64,000 nt of DNA from Hyphomicrobiales bacterium. GTDB taxonomy: Bacteria > Pseudomonadota > Alphaproteobacteria > Rhizobiales > Rhizobiaceae. Shown here one piece after another: positions 9,206 through 17,285 of this stretch (within the stretch, counting starts at the first letter, position 1; each line of letters begins with the position of its first letter). The position numbers and the translations under genes were made by a program. The notes beneath the pieces were generated by a model. The model did not search any database and was not told where the DNA came from. It worked only from the letters and a program-made list of their open reading frames with translations. The DNA is taken from contig UCII01000005.1 of NCBI GenBank assembly GCA_900472485.1, positions 124,001-188,000 on the forward strand, given 5' to 3'.

Positions 9206-9535
9206 ATGTCTGATATATCCGAAAGTCTGGATCCGCTCGTGATCGCGGAGGAATGGGTGTCGGCAGGCCGCAACGTGGCCATGGCGACCGTTGTCGATAC
9301 ATGGGGTTCCGCACCACGGCCCTCGGGCAGTCATCTCGTGATCGACGGTGAAGGCAATTTTCATGGGTCCGTTTCCGGCGGCTGCGTCGAAGGCGCCGTC
9401 ATTACCGAGGCGCTTGACGTCATCGAAACGGGCAAGTCGCGCATGCTGGAATTCGGCGTCGCCGATGAGACCGCGTGGCGGGTCGGCCTGTCCTGCGGCG
9501 GCCGCATCCGCGTCTATGTCGAAAGGCTCGGCTGA
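9206..9535 (+). CDS. XdhC/CoxI N-terminal domain protein
   Basis: A 109-residue protein equal to the N-terminal domain of XdhC, the chaperone that binds molybdenum cofactor and delivers it, sulfurated, to xanthine dehydrogenase-type enzymes. Conserved blocks are TVVDTWGSAPRPSGSHLVI, GSVSGGCVEGAV and GLSCGGRIRVYVE, with the two conserved cysteines in SGGC and LSCGG. The Rossmann-fold C-terminal domain normally fused to it is the separate next gene; the two overlap in a TGATG junction, so the protein is split at the domain boundary rather than frameshifted. Confidence 0.88.
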   Translation: MSDISESLDPLVIAEEWVSAGRNVAMATVVDTWGSAPRPSGSHLVIDGEGNFHGSVSGGCVEGAVITEALDVIETGKSRMLEFGVADETAWRVGLSCGGRIRVYVERLG

Positions 9536-10242
9536 TGGACCGGCAGATACTGGTGCGGCTGAACGAGATGCGGCGCAGGCGGCGGGCGGCGATCCTCGTC
9601 ACCGATCTGTCCGGAGGGCCGGATCGGCTCATCGTTGAAGGCGATGCGCTGGAAGGCGCGCTCACCGATGCTGCTTCAGCCGCATTCCGTTCGGGCAAGT
9701 CCACAGCGCTTGATATCGATGGGCAGAGCCTGTTCTTCAACGTGCATCTGCCACCGCCGCGCATCGTTATCATCGGCGCTGTCCATATCAGTCAGGTTCT
9801 GGCGCGGATGGCGGCCCTTGCCGACTTCGACGTGACGATCATCGATCCGCGCACCGCCTTTGCCACCCCGGAACGCTTCGAAGGCATCGACCTGATTGCC
9901 GATTGGCCAGTCGATGCGCTGAAAGAGCGGCCGCTCGACAGCTATATGGCGCTCGTCGCCGTGACCCATGATCCCAAGATCGATGACGAGCCGATTATTC
10001 AGGCGTTGAAGACGGGCTGTTTTTATGTCGGTGCCCTTGGCAGCCGCAAGACGCATGCCGGCCGCCTGGAGCGCTTGAGGCGGGAAGGCTTGAGCGAAGC
10101 CGAGCTTGCACGCATCCATGCGCCGATCGGGCTTCCCATCGGTGCCGCAAGCCCGGCCGAGATTGCGGTTGCCATTCTGGCAGAGATCATCGCTTCGCTC
10201 CGCGGGCGAGATGTCTCATCGCCAAAAGGCGCGGCGCTATGA
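9535..10242 (+). CDS. XdhC/CoxF C-terminal Rossmann domain protein
   Basis: A 235-residue protein carrying the XdhC C-terminal Rossmann domain (IVIIGAVHISQVLARMA near residue 75, then VTIIDPRTAFATPERF, and CFYVGALGSRKTHAGR). The N-terminal 70 residues are a short alpha/beta segment (MDRQILVRLNEMRRRRRAA). It likely works with the preceding N-terminal XdhC protein in holding molybdenum cofactor. Its ATG overlaps the stop of the gene before it, and its own stop overlaps the ATG of the gene after it (ATGA), so translation of the three is coupled. Confidence 0.88.
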   Translation: MDRQILVRLNEMRRRRRAAILVTDLSGGPDRLIVEGDALEGALTDAASAAFRSGKSTALDIDGQSLFFNVHLPPPRIVIIGAVHISQVLARMAALADFDVTIIDPRTAFATPERFEGIDLIADWPVDALKERPLDSYMALVAVTHDPKIDDEPIIQALKTGCFYVGALGSRKTHAGRLERLRREGLSEAELARIHAPIGLPIGAASPAEIAVAILAEIIASLRGRDVSSPKGAAL

Positions 10243-11873
10243 TCTTCGGTGAGTTCTTCACAGCGGAGGCGGAGGGCGCGGTTCTCGCGCATTCCGTCCG
10301 GCTGGCCGATGGCAGTTTTTCGAAAGGACATAAGCTCACGGGCAGAGACATCGAGCGGCTCGCCGCCGCTGGAATCGACCGCGTTATTGCCGCGCGCATC
10401 GAACCGGGCGACCTCATGGAAGATGAGGCGGCCGAGCAGCTGGCGCGGGCTGTCGCGCCCGATCATCTGACTTTTTCTGAAGCCGCGACGGGACGGGTGA
10501 ACGTCCATAGCGCCGTCGACGGCCTGTTCGTTGCAAATCGCATAGCAGTCGATCGTGTCAACAATCTCGATCCGGCGATCACCCTTGCCTGTCTTGCAGA
10601 CCATGTACCTGTGCGAGCAGGCGACATGGTGGCGACCTTCAAGATCATTCCGCTTGCCGTTTCCGGAGCCAAAATCGCTGCTGGTGTCGAAATTCTCCGG
10701 CGGATGCCGGTTTTCGAGGTCAAGCCCTTCATGCCGCATGCCGTTTCGCTTGTCGCCACGGAGCTGCCATCGCTGAAGGCCTCGGTCATGGACAAGACTG
10801 CACGCATCCTGTCGCAGCGGCTGCAGCCTTCAAGCAGTGTGCTGCAGCGGGAAGAGCGTGTCGCCCATAAGGCAGACGCGGTTGCCGATGCGATCCGTCG
10901 GGCTCTCGCGGCCCAGGATCGGCTTGCGAAGCTGGTAATCGTTTTCGGCGCGTCGGCGGTCATCGATGCCGGCGACGTCATTCCGGAGGCGATCCGGCTT
11001 GCCGGCGGCGAGGTCATTCAGGTCGGCATGCCTGTCGATCCGGGCAATCTACTGGTGCTGGGCAGGGTGGGCGACGTTTATGTCGTCGGGGCGCCGGGAT
11101 GCGCGCGCAGCCCGAAGGAGAATGGCTTCGACTGGGTGTTGGATCGTATATTAGCCGGCGAACGACCGGCGCCGCAGGATATCAGCGGCATGGGCGTCGG
11201 AGGGCTGCTCATGGAAATTCAATCGCGCCCGCGGCCGCGTGACATCGTCAACAAGCCGCCGTCGGCGATATCGGTTGCCATCGTCCTGCTGGCTGCGGGA
11301 AAAGCAAGCCGCATGGGCGAAGGTGGCTCGCACAAGCTTTTGGCGGAATTCGATGGCGTGCCGCTCGTTCGCCGTTCGGCATCCATCGCCATCGCAAGCG
11401 GCGTATCGGATATCGTTGCCGTCACAGGGCACCGGCGCGATGAGATCGAAATCGCACTAAACGGCCTTGCCGTCGAGGTCGTATTCAATCCGGATTACGC
11501 CTCGGGGATGGCGAGTTCGCTGGTTGCTGGTGTCGGTATGCGGGCCGCTCAAAAGGCCGATGGCGTCCTTGTCATGCTCGCCGACATGCCCGGTGTCACG
11601 AGCGACGATCTGAAAACCTTGATATCAGCCTTTCGCGAGACGAACGGCCAGGCGATCGTGCGGGCGGTATCGGGCGGCAAGCGTGGCAATCCCGTCATCC
11701 TGCCGCGGTCCGTGTTGAACGCCGTGATGCGGCTGGAGGGCGATGTGGGGGCACGGCATATCATCGAGACATCGGGACTTACGGTCGTTGACGTCGAGAT
11801 CGGCGAGGCGGCACATCTCGATGTTGATACGCCTGAGGCCGTTGTCGCGGCGGGTGGCATTTTGAAGGGGTAG
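10239..11873 (+). CDS. MoeA-like molybdopterin-binding domain fused to MobA-like nucleotidyltransferase
   Basis: A 544-residue two-domain protein. Residues 1-330 contain a MoeA-like molybdopterin-binding domain (IVFGASAVIDAGDVIPEAIR, then VVGAPGCARSPKENG). Residues 345-544 are a MobA/MocA-type nucleotidyltransferase with VLLAAGKASRMG and VMLADMPGVTSDDL. MocA-type enzymes attach CMP to molybdopterin for the xanthine dehydrogenase family, which fits the cox/xdhC neighbours. The ATG at 10239 overlaps the previous stop. Fusions of this kind are known among proteobacteria but the N-terminal domain's step is not settled. Confidence 0.85.
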   Translation: MIFGEFFTAEAEGAVLAHSVRLADGSFSKGHKLTGRDIERLAAAGIDRVIAARIEPGDLMEDEAAEQLARAVAPDHLTFSEAATGRVNVHSAVDGLFVANRIAVDRVNNLDPAITLACLADHVPVRAGDMVATFKIIPLAVSGAKIAAGVEILRRMPVFEVKPFMPHAVSLVATELPSLKASVMDKTARILSQRLQPSSSVLQREERVAHKADAVADAIRRALAAQDRLAKLVIVFGASAVIDAGDVIPEAIRLAGGEVIQVGMPVDPGNLLVLGRVGDVYVVGAPGCARSPKENGFDWVLDRILAGERPAPQDISGMGVGGLLMEIQSRPRPRDIVNKPPSAISVAIVLLAAGKASRMGEGGSHKLLAEFDGVPLVRRSASIAIASGVSDIVAVTGHRRDEIEIALNGLAVEVVFNPDYASGMASSLVAGVGMRAAQKADGVLVMLADMPGVTSDDLKTLISAFRETNGQAIVRAVSGGKRGNPVILPRSVLNAVMRLEGDVGARHIIETSGLTVVDVEIGEAAHLDVDTPEAVVAAGGILKG

Positions 11874-11876
11874 GGA

Positions 11877-12197
11877 ATGGACAATATCGATATCGAGGAG
11901 ATGTTTCAGTCGCTCGGGCCGATCACCATCAAACGGATGTTCGGCGGTAAGGGGATTTACCATATGGGTCGCATCCTGGCGCTCGAGGTAGATGACGAGA
12001 TTCTTCTGAAAGCAGACGATGCCAGCGCTTCCGAATTCGAGGCGGCCGGCGCGCGGCGCTGGGCCTATGAGGGCAAAAAGGGGAAGGCCGTCAACATGCC
12101 CTATTGGTCGATACCCGAGGATGCGTTCGATGACCCGGATGAAATGGCGCGTTGGGTGCGGCTTGCCTATGAGGCGGCGCTTCGCTCGGAGAAGTAG
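11877..12197 (+). CDS. TfoX/Sxy N-terminal domain protein
   Basis: A 106-residue protein equal to the N-terminal domain of TfoX/Sxy (MFQSLGPITIKRMFGGKGIY, a family hallmark). In gammaproteobacteria full-length TfoX promotes competence gene expression, but isolated N-terminal domains like this are widespread in alphaproteobacteria and their role is unknown. It starts three bases after the fusion gene and may be the last member of that operon. Its stop is three bases from the stop of the convergent NUDIX gene. Confidence 0.85.
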   Translation: MDNIDIEEMFQSLGPITIKRMFGGKGIYHMGRILALEVDDEILLKADDASASEFEAAGARRWAYEGKKGKAVNMPYWSIPEDAFDDPDEMARWVRLAYEAALRSEK

Positions 12198-12200
12198 GTC

Positions 12201-12623
12201 TCAGCGAAAATCTTCTTCGCTCAAATGGGCGATGGTTGCCTTGGCGAACTCGGAAAGCTGAGCAGGCAACTCGCCGCGGCCGAACCAGCCGAAATCGGAG
12301 AGCTTGTCCGGCTCCATCAATCGTGGTTCGCCGGAAAAGTCTCTGCAGATATAGATGAGCGAGATCCAGTGCTGCTGATCGGCCTCGATGATGACTTCCT
12401 CAGTGCAGAGATAGTCGATCCTACCGATGGAAAGGCCGCTTTCCTCTTCCGCTTCGCGGATCGCGGCCCTGGCGGCGGGCTCCATGTGATCGACCTTGCC
12501 GCCGACAATGCTCCATAGACCTGCTTCCGGTGCCTTGAGGCGCCGGTAGAGCAAGAGCTTGCCGTCCCGCAAGATTGCGAGACCGGTTCCTAGTCCTGGG
12601 AAATCGATGCCGGGCTTGCCCAT
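12201..12623 (-). CDS. NUDIX hydrolase
   Basis: A 140-residue NUDIX hydrolase. The complete Nudix box is present around residues 41-64: GKVDHME, then seven residues, then REAEEESGL, matching GX5EX7REUXEEXGU, so it should be catalytically competent on a nucleoside diphosphate derivative. The substrate cannot be read from the sequence. It sits between the TfoX-like gene (convergent) and the rhlE-type helicase gene (same strand, 67 bp upstream). Confidence 0.9.
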   Translation of the reverse strand: MGKPGIDFPGLGTGLAILRDGKLLLYRRLKAPEAGLWSIVGGKVDHMEPAARAAIREAEEESGLSIGRIDYLCTEEVIIEADQQHWISLIYICRDFSGEPRLMEPDKLSDFGWFGRGELPAQLSEFAKATIAHLSEEDFR

Positions 12624-12689
12624 GCCGGGATTCCGAGATTTGCCGCGACTTCCGGCGCAGTGGTTCGGATCGGCGGCAGATGGAGATTG

Positions 12690-14210
12690 TCAGCCCTTGG
12701 CGTTTGCCACGATGAGCATGAAAGCCGGAATATCGTCGCCGAAGCCAACCGGCGTCGGGCCGTCGTCCTGATCGCGATAGCGATTGCGGCGCTCGCGGTG
12801 ATCGTCATTGGCAGCAGGGAAGGGCCGGTGGCTGTTGCGAGAACCGTTATGGGATCTGTTATTGTTGTTCTCAGACTTGCGCTCGTTCTTCACGCTTTCG
12901 GCCTTTGCTGGTGCTGCTTCGATCGCTATGACGTCATTATCCTCGACGTCGATATCAGATTTATGACTCGAGGCGTTGCGGCCTCCGCGGCTGCGATCCC
13001 GATCGCGGCCCTTGCCCTTCTGATCGCGGCGGCGGGACGAACGGTTGTCGTCACCGCTCTCATCAGCGGGCGGCAGAGCCGAAAGATCGCCGTTCAGCCA
13101 TTGGACATCTTCGCCGATCAGCTTCTCGATCGCGTCGACATGCTTCGTGTCACGCTTCGTCACGATAGTGAATGCAGCGCCGGAGCGACCGGCGCGACCG
13201 GTGCGGCCGATACGATGGACATAGTCTTCCGAATGGATCGGAACATCGAAATTGAAGACGTGACCGACATCGGGAAGATCGAGACCCCGAGCTGCGACGT
13301 CGGAGGCGACGAGAAGCTGGATCTGTCCGTCACGGAAGTTCTGCAACATCGTCGTGCGCGAGCGTTGGTCCATGTCGCCATGCAACGCACCGACAGAAAA
13401 GCCATGGCGTTCGAGCGAACGGAAGAGATCGGCCACATCCTTCTTGCGATTGCAGAAGATGATCGCGTTCTTCAAATCCGTCTGGGCGCGGATGAGATCG
13501 CGCAGCGTGGCGCGCTTCTCATAATCCTTGCCATGCGAGGCAACGAAGCGCTGCGTCACGGTCTTGGCGGTCGATGCCGGCTTGGCGACTTCGACGCGTT
13601 CCGGGTTCTGCAGGAAGCGATCGGCCAGCTTCTGGATTTCCGGCGGCATCGTTGCCGAGAAGAACAGGGTCTGGCGCGTGAAGGGGATGAGCTTGGCGAT
13701 GCGTTCGATATCCGGGATGAAGCCCATGTCGAGCATGCGGTCGGCTTCGTCGATCACGAAGATCTCGACGGCGCTCATCAGCAGCTTGCCGCGTTCGAAA
13801 TGGTCCAGCAGGCGACCGGGCGTGCAGATCAGTACATCGGCGCCACGCTCAAGCTTGCGATCCTGCTCTTCGAAGGAAACGCCGCCAATCAGAAGGGCGA
13901 TGTTCAGGCGGTGGTTCTTGCCGTACTTCTCGAAGTTTTCGGCGACCTGCGCTGCGAGTTCGCGCGTTGGCTCCAGAATGAGCGTGCGCGGCATGCGAGC
14001 GCGAGCGCGGCCCTTTTCGAGCAGTGTCAGCATCGGCAGCACAAAGGAGGCCGTCTTGCCGGTCCCTGTCTGGGCAATGCCGCAGATGTCGCGGCGCTGA
14101 AGCGCAAAGGGGATTGCACCGGCCTGGATAGGAGTCGGTGTGGTGTAGCCCGCGTCAGTCACCGCGGAAAGGACTTTTTGGCTCAGGCCAAGGTCAGCAA
14201 ATGTTGTCAA
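12690..14210 (-). CDS. rhlE: DEAD-box RNA helicase, RhlE type
   Basis: A 506-residue ATP-dependent RNA helicase. The full motif set is visible: Q motif GYTTPTPIQ, I AQTGTGKT, Ia PTREL, Ib TPGR, II DEAD, III SAT, V ASDVAARGLDL and VI HRIGRTGRAG. Residues after about 385 form a basic, polar, low-complexity tail rich in Arg, Asp, Ser and Asn (RRRDQKGKGRDRDRSRGGR), which in this family binds RNA and supports work on structured RNA or cold adaptation. Members of this group are often named rhlE; the exact RNA target is unknown. Confidence 0.93.
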   Translation of the reverse strand: MTTFADLGLSQKVLSAVTDAGYTTPTPIQAGAIPFALQRRDICGIAQTGTGKTASFVLPMLTLLEKGRARARMPRTLILEPTRELAAQVAENFEKYGKNHRLNIALLIGGVSFEEQDRKLERGADVLICTPGRLLDHFERGKLLMSAVEIFVIDEADRMLDMGFIPDIERIAKLIPFTRQTLFFSATMPPEIQKLADRFLQNPERVEVAKPASTAKTVTQRFVASHGKDYEKRATLRDLIRAQTDLKNAIIFCNRKKDVADLFRSLERHGFSVGALHGDMDQRSRTTMLQNFRDGQIQLLVASDVAARGLDLPDVGHVFNFDVPIHSEDYVHRIGRTGRAGRSGAAFTIVTKRDTKHVDAIEKLIGEDVQWLNGDLSALPPADESGDDNRSSRRRDQKGKGRDRDRSRGGRNASSHKSDIDVEDNDVIAIEAAPAKAESVKNERKSENNNNRSHNGSRNSHRPFPAANDDHRERRNRYRDQDDGPTPVGFGDDIPAFMLIVANAKG

Positions 14211-14407
14211 AGGGAAATCTAATTCCGTCTTGGTTCAGTCGAACACCATGAGTCGACACACAGGAGCGTGCCGCAATGCAGCGCGACATAGAACCAAATA
14301 CCCGGGAAGTCAAGGAAAGCAGAAGCTTCAACAGGCCTGAAGTTCATTCATAACGCAATTTTCGGATTAGTGCCATCTTTGTTGCGCGTTTGTCACAATT
14401 CCCGCAG

Positions 14408-15724
14408 CTAAATTGCGCCCAATCCGCTGATGTAACTTGCGAGTTTCGTGCCGGCGCCAATGAAATACATCGGGTCTATGGCATGTCCGTTCTCGCGCAC
14501 TTCATAATGCAGATGAGTTCCTGTCGAGCGCCCCGTACTGCCGGCCAGACCGATCGCATCGCCGGCGCCAACCTTGTCGCCGACTTTGACGAGCACCTGT
14601 TCCATATGTCCATAGCGGGTGGAGATGCCGTCGCCGTGGTCGATCTCCACCATGTTGCCGTACCCGCCAGTCCAGCCCGCCGAAACCACTTTGCCGGGGG
14701 CGGTGGCCTTGATCCTCTCACCGGGGCTGAAATGAAAATCCGTGCCGGTGTGGAGGGCCAGCGTGCCAAAGAAGGGATCCTTGCGGTTACCGAAAGGGCT
14801 GGTAATGAGCTTGCCCGGCGCCGGATTGCGGAATGGCAGGCTTTCGGCGGCACCCCGCACCGTCTCCAGATGCGTCAAAGCGGTATCGAGCTCCGCCATG
14901 GACTGTTCGAACTGATTGACATTCTCAGGCGGCACATAAGGCCCCCCAACGCCGCCATCCGTGTCTTCACGAGCAGCATTGGCGACCTCGTTCGGAACCC
15001 TGATCCCGACGTTCTGCATAATCGATTGGATCTCGTTGGCGGTTTCTGACGCACCAGCGGTGAGATTGCGGATGCGGGACAATTGATCCTGCTCAATGTG
15101 CTTCAGCGACAGCGTCACCTTGGAGAAGACCCGATCGGCACGGTCGGCGACGGTTTCGGGGGCAGGGACATAGGCGAGCGTGGAGTTGTCGGGTGTGGCG
15201 TCAGCCGGCTTGCCGCTCAGGAGAAGCTTTTCGATTGCCTTTGGTGAGGTCAGTTGGGCATGTTCATTCTTTGGCACGGCAGCGTTGGCATCTGGATGCA
15301 CGCTCTTGTCGGTCAGGCCGGAATTCTCTGCCCGGTCGAGAAGAGTGCTGAGCTTGCCGTTGCGTGAGGAAAGTTGCTGCTGCTGTTCGATCAGCTTGTC
15401 GACCTTCTCCTCCACGACCTGCTGATCCAGGAGTTGGCGCGAGGTGACGCGGTCGACTTGGGCACGCAGCGCGGCGATGCGATCTTCATAGTCATATTGC
15501 ATGCGCGCCTGGCGGGCCATCGTGGCACCGATGAGATCATCACGCAGGACCAGGTAGGACGTGGCAAGAAGATAGCCGATCGAAAAAATCCCGACCATAC
15601 AGATGGCGACGGCTGCCATCCAAGGGCGCACGGTCATATGTCGCACCGTATCGCCGCTAGCGAGGATAATAGTGTGATGTCGCTTTTGCTTGCCGAAAAC
15701 CCGGTTTTGAGGCTTTGCTGTCAC
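14408..15724 (-). CDS. membrane-anchored M23 peptidoglycan endopeptidase
   Basis: About 438 residues. A basic N-terminus is followed by one membrane helix (WMAAVAICMVGIFSIGYLLA), a coiled coil rich in Gln and Leu (DRVTSRQLLDQQVVEEKVDK onward), and a C-terminal LytM/M23 domain. The zinc ligands are intact: HxxxD in HTGTDF and HxH in THLHYE. This architecture is that of periplasmic DD-endopeptidases or division-linked LytM factors. I prefer the GTG at 15724, preceded by GGGAGAG; an upstream ATG at 15775 would add 17 residues. The 197-bp gap downstream to rhlE shows nothing notable. Confidence 0.88.
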   Translation of the reverse strand: MTAKPQNRVFGKQKRHHTIILASGDTVRHMTVRPWMAAVAICMVGIFSIGYLLATSYLVLRDDLIGATMARQARMQYDYEDRIAALRAQVDRVTSRQLLDQQVVEEKVDKLIEQQQQLSSRNGKLSTLLDRAENSGLTDKSVHPDANAAVPKNEHAQLTSPKAIEKLLLSGKPADATPDNSTLAYVPAPETVADRADRVFSKVTLSLKHIEQDQLSRIRNLTAGASETANEIQSIMQNVGIRVPNEVANAAREDTDGGVGGPYVPPENVNQFEQSMAELDTALTHLETVRGAAESLPFRNPAPGKLITSPFGNRKDPFFGTLALHTGTDFHFSPGERIKATAPGKVVSAGWTGGYGNMVEIDHGDGISTRYGHMEQVLVKVGDKVGAGDAIGLAGSTGRSTGTHLHYEVRENGHAIDPMYFIGAGTKLASYISGLGAI

Positions 15725-15839
15725 CGAGACTCTCCCAATCGGTGCGTTCTGGCACCCAATGGAAGTACACGGCATTATGGTTAACGAATGCTTTCTATTG
15801 CAGTATTAGATGCCGGAAAAGGTGCTTGTTATTAGTATA

Positions 15840-16670
15840 TCAAGCATTGCTTGTAGACGTCAGTGAACGGTAGAAGGAGGGTGTGAGCCCCGCTTCCGCC
15901 CGAGCTATATCGTTGAACGGGGCTTTCAATGAACCGCGGAAGTTGGCGCGCACCAGTTCCTGGAAGGTTCGGGCCGGATCGCGCTTCTCCCGGGCACAGA
16001 GGAAGCGGAACCATTTCGCACCGACGGCAACATGGCCTTTCTCGTCATTGTAGATGACATCCAGGATGGCGGCGCTTTCGAGATCGCCGGTTTCGCGCAT
16101 TTTCGCCTGAAGGGCCGGCGTCACGTCGAGCCCCCTGGCTTCAAGAATCAGCGGCACGACGGCCAGGCGCGCGGTCAGATCGGTGCGAGTGGCATGGGCC
16201 GCCTGCCAGAGGCCATCATGCGCGGGCAAATCGCCATAGTCTGCGCCCAGTTCGCGTAGGCGCGCCCGCACCATTCGAAAATGCTTGGCTTCCTCGAAGG
16301 CGACCTGCATCCAGCCGTCAAAGAAGGAATTGGGGACCGGTCCCGTCGCAAAACGCGCGACAATGTCGAGCGCCAGATCGACTGCATTCAGCTCGATATG
16401 GGCAATAGCATGCAAGAGCGCGATGCGGCCTTTCAGCGTATGCAGCGAGCGCTTCTCCATGTTTTTCGGCGGCACAAGCTCTGGCTTTTCCGGCCGGCCA
16501 GGCCGATCGGCGAGCGGCGGATCTAGCGGCGAACGCAGTGATAGGCTGCGGGCAAACCAGCGTCTTGCCGATTCCTGAGCCAGCTCGGTCTTCAGATCGA
16601 GATCGGCCGAACGGATCGCGGCGATGGCGCCGCCGCGCAGCGACGTGATGATTTCGGGACTGCCGGACAT
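15840..16670 (-). CDS. DUF455 family ferritin-like protein
   Basis: A 276-residue protein of the DUF455 family, with a ferritin-like helical core. Family features are ELLHAIAHIELNAVDLALD-type and FEEAKHFRMVRARLRELG segments and the NDEKGHVAVGAKWF block, whose Glu and His residues could bind a di-metal centre. Function is not established. The ATG at 16670 lies four bases after the stop of the peroxiredoxin gene on the same strand, so the two are probably co-transcribed, hinting at a link to oxidative stress. Confidence 0.82.
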   Translation of the reverse strand: MSGSPEIITSLRGGAIAAIRSADLDLKTELAQESARRWFARSLSLRSPLDPPLADRPGRPEKPELVPPKNMEKRSLHTLKGRIALLHAIAHIELNAVDLALDIVARFATGPVPNSFFDGWMQVAFEEAKHFRMVRARLRELGADYGDLPAHDGLWQAAHATRTDLTARLAVVPLILEARGLDVTPALQAKMRETGDLESAAILDVIYNDEKGHVAVGAKWFRFLCAREKRDPARTFQELVRANFRGSLKAPFNDIARAEAGLTPSFYRSLTSTSNA

Positions 16671-16674
16671 ACCG

Positions 16675-17157
16675 TCAAAGTTCCCTGGCAGCGGCCAGGA
16701 CGGCTTCGGCGTGTCCGGCGACCTTAACCTTGTCCCATATTGCCGCGATGCGCCCATCGGCGCTGATCAGGAAGGTTGAGCGCACCACACCCATATAGGT
16801 GCGGCCATACATGCTTTTTTCGCGCCAGACGCCATAGGCCGTTGCCATGATCTTTTCTTCGTCTGAGGCGAGCGGCACGGAAAGCGCATGCTTTTTGACG
16901 AATTTGTCGTGGCTTTTCACCGTGTCCGGCGAGACGCCGAGGAGGGCGACGCCGAGCTTTGCAAAATCGGCTGACAGTGCCGTGAAGGTAATCGATTCTG
17001 TCGTGCAGGCGGTCGTATCGTCCTTCGGGTAGAAATAGATCACCAGCGGCTTGCCGGCAAAATCGGCAAGGCGAACGCGCTCGCCGCCATCGCGCGGGAG
17101 ATCGAAATCCGGTGCCTTGTCGCCGATGTTCAGTTGAATCGGAAAAACTTCCGCCAC
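16675..17157 (-). CDS. bcp: thioredoxin-dependent peroxiredoxin, Bcp/PrxQ type
   Basis: A 160-residue peroxiredoxin that reduces hydrogen and lipid peroxides. The peroxidatic cysteine is Cys51 in PKDDTTACTTE. The resolving cysteine found five residues later in E. coli Bcp is an isoleucine here, and no other cysteine is present, so this looks like a 1-Cys version needing an external thiol. I chose the GTG at 17157 (MAEVFPIQLNIGDKAPDF) because it gives the usual family length; an ATG at 17208 adds 17 residues. DUF455 follows directly. Confidence 0.92.
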   Translation of the reverse strand: MAEVFPIQLNIGDKAPDFDLPRDGGERVRLADFAGKPLVIYFYPKDDTTACTTESITFTALSADFAKLGVALLGVSPDTVKSHDKFVKKHALSVPLASDEEKIMATAYGVWREKSMYGRTYMGVVRSTFLISADGRIAAIWDKVKVAGHAEAVLAAAREL

Positions 17158-17285
17158 GGGAAAACCTTTCTTTTGCCGGTTTTTTAGATGACACTTGAGG
17201 GAAGGCATATATACTGCTCGCGTGTGCCGTCCAATGGGACGCAGCGTCACCAACAAAATTGTATAAGCGAAAGGCACGCGCAGGA

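Noticed and set aside
12660..14222. A 520-codon open frame antisense to the rhlE-type helicase
   Set aside because: The opposite strand carries all DEAD-box motifs. The plus-strand translation has low-complexity runs from reading the helicase backwards.
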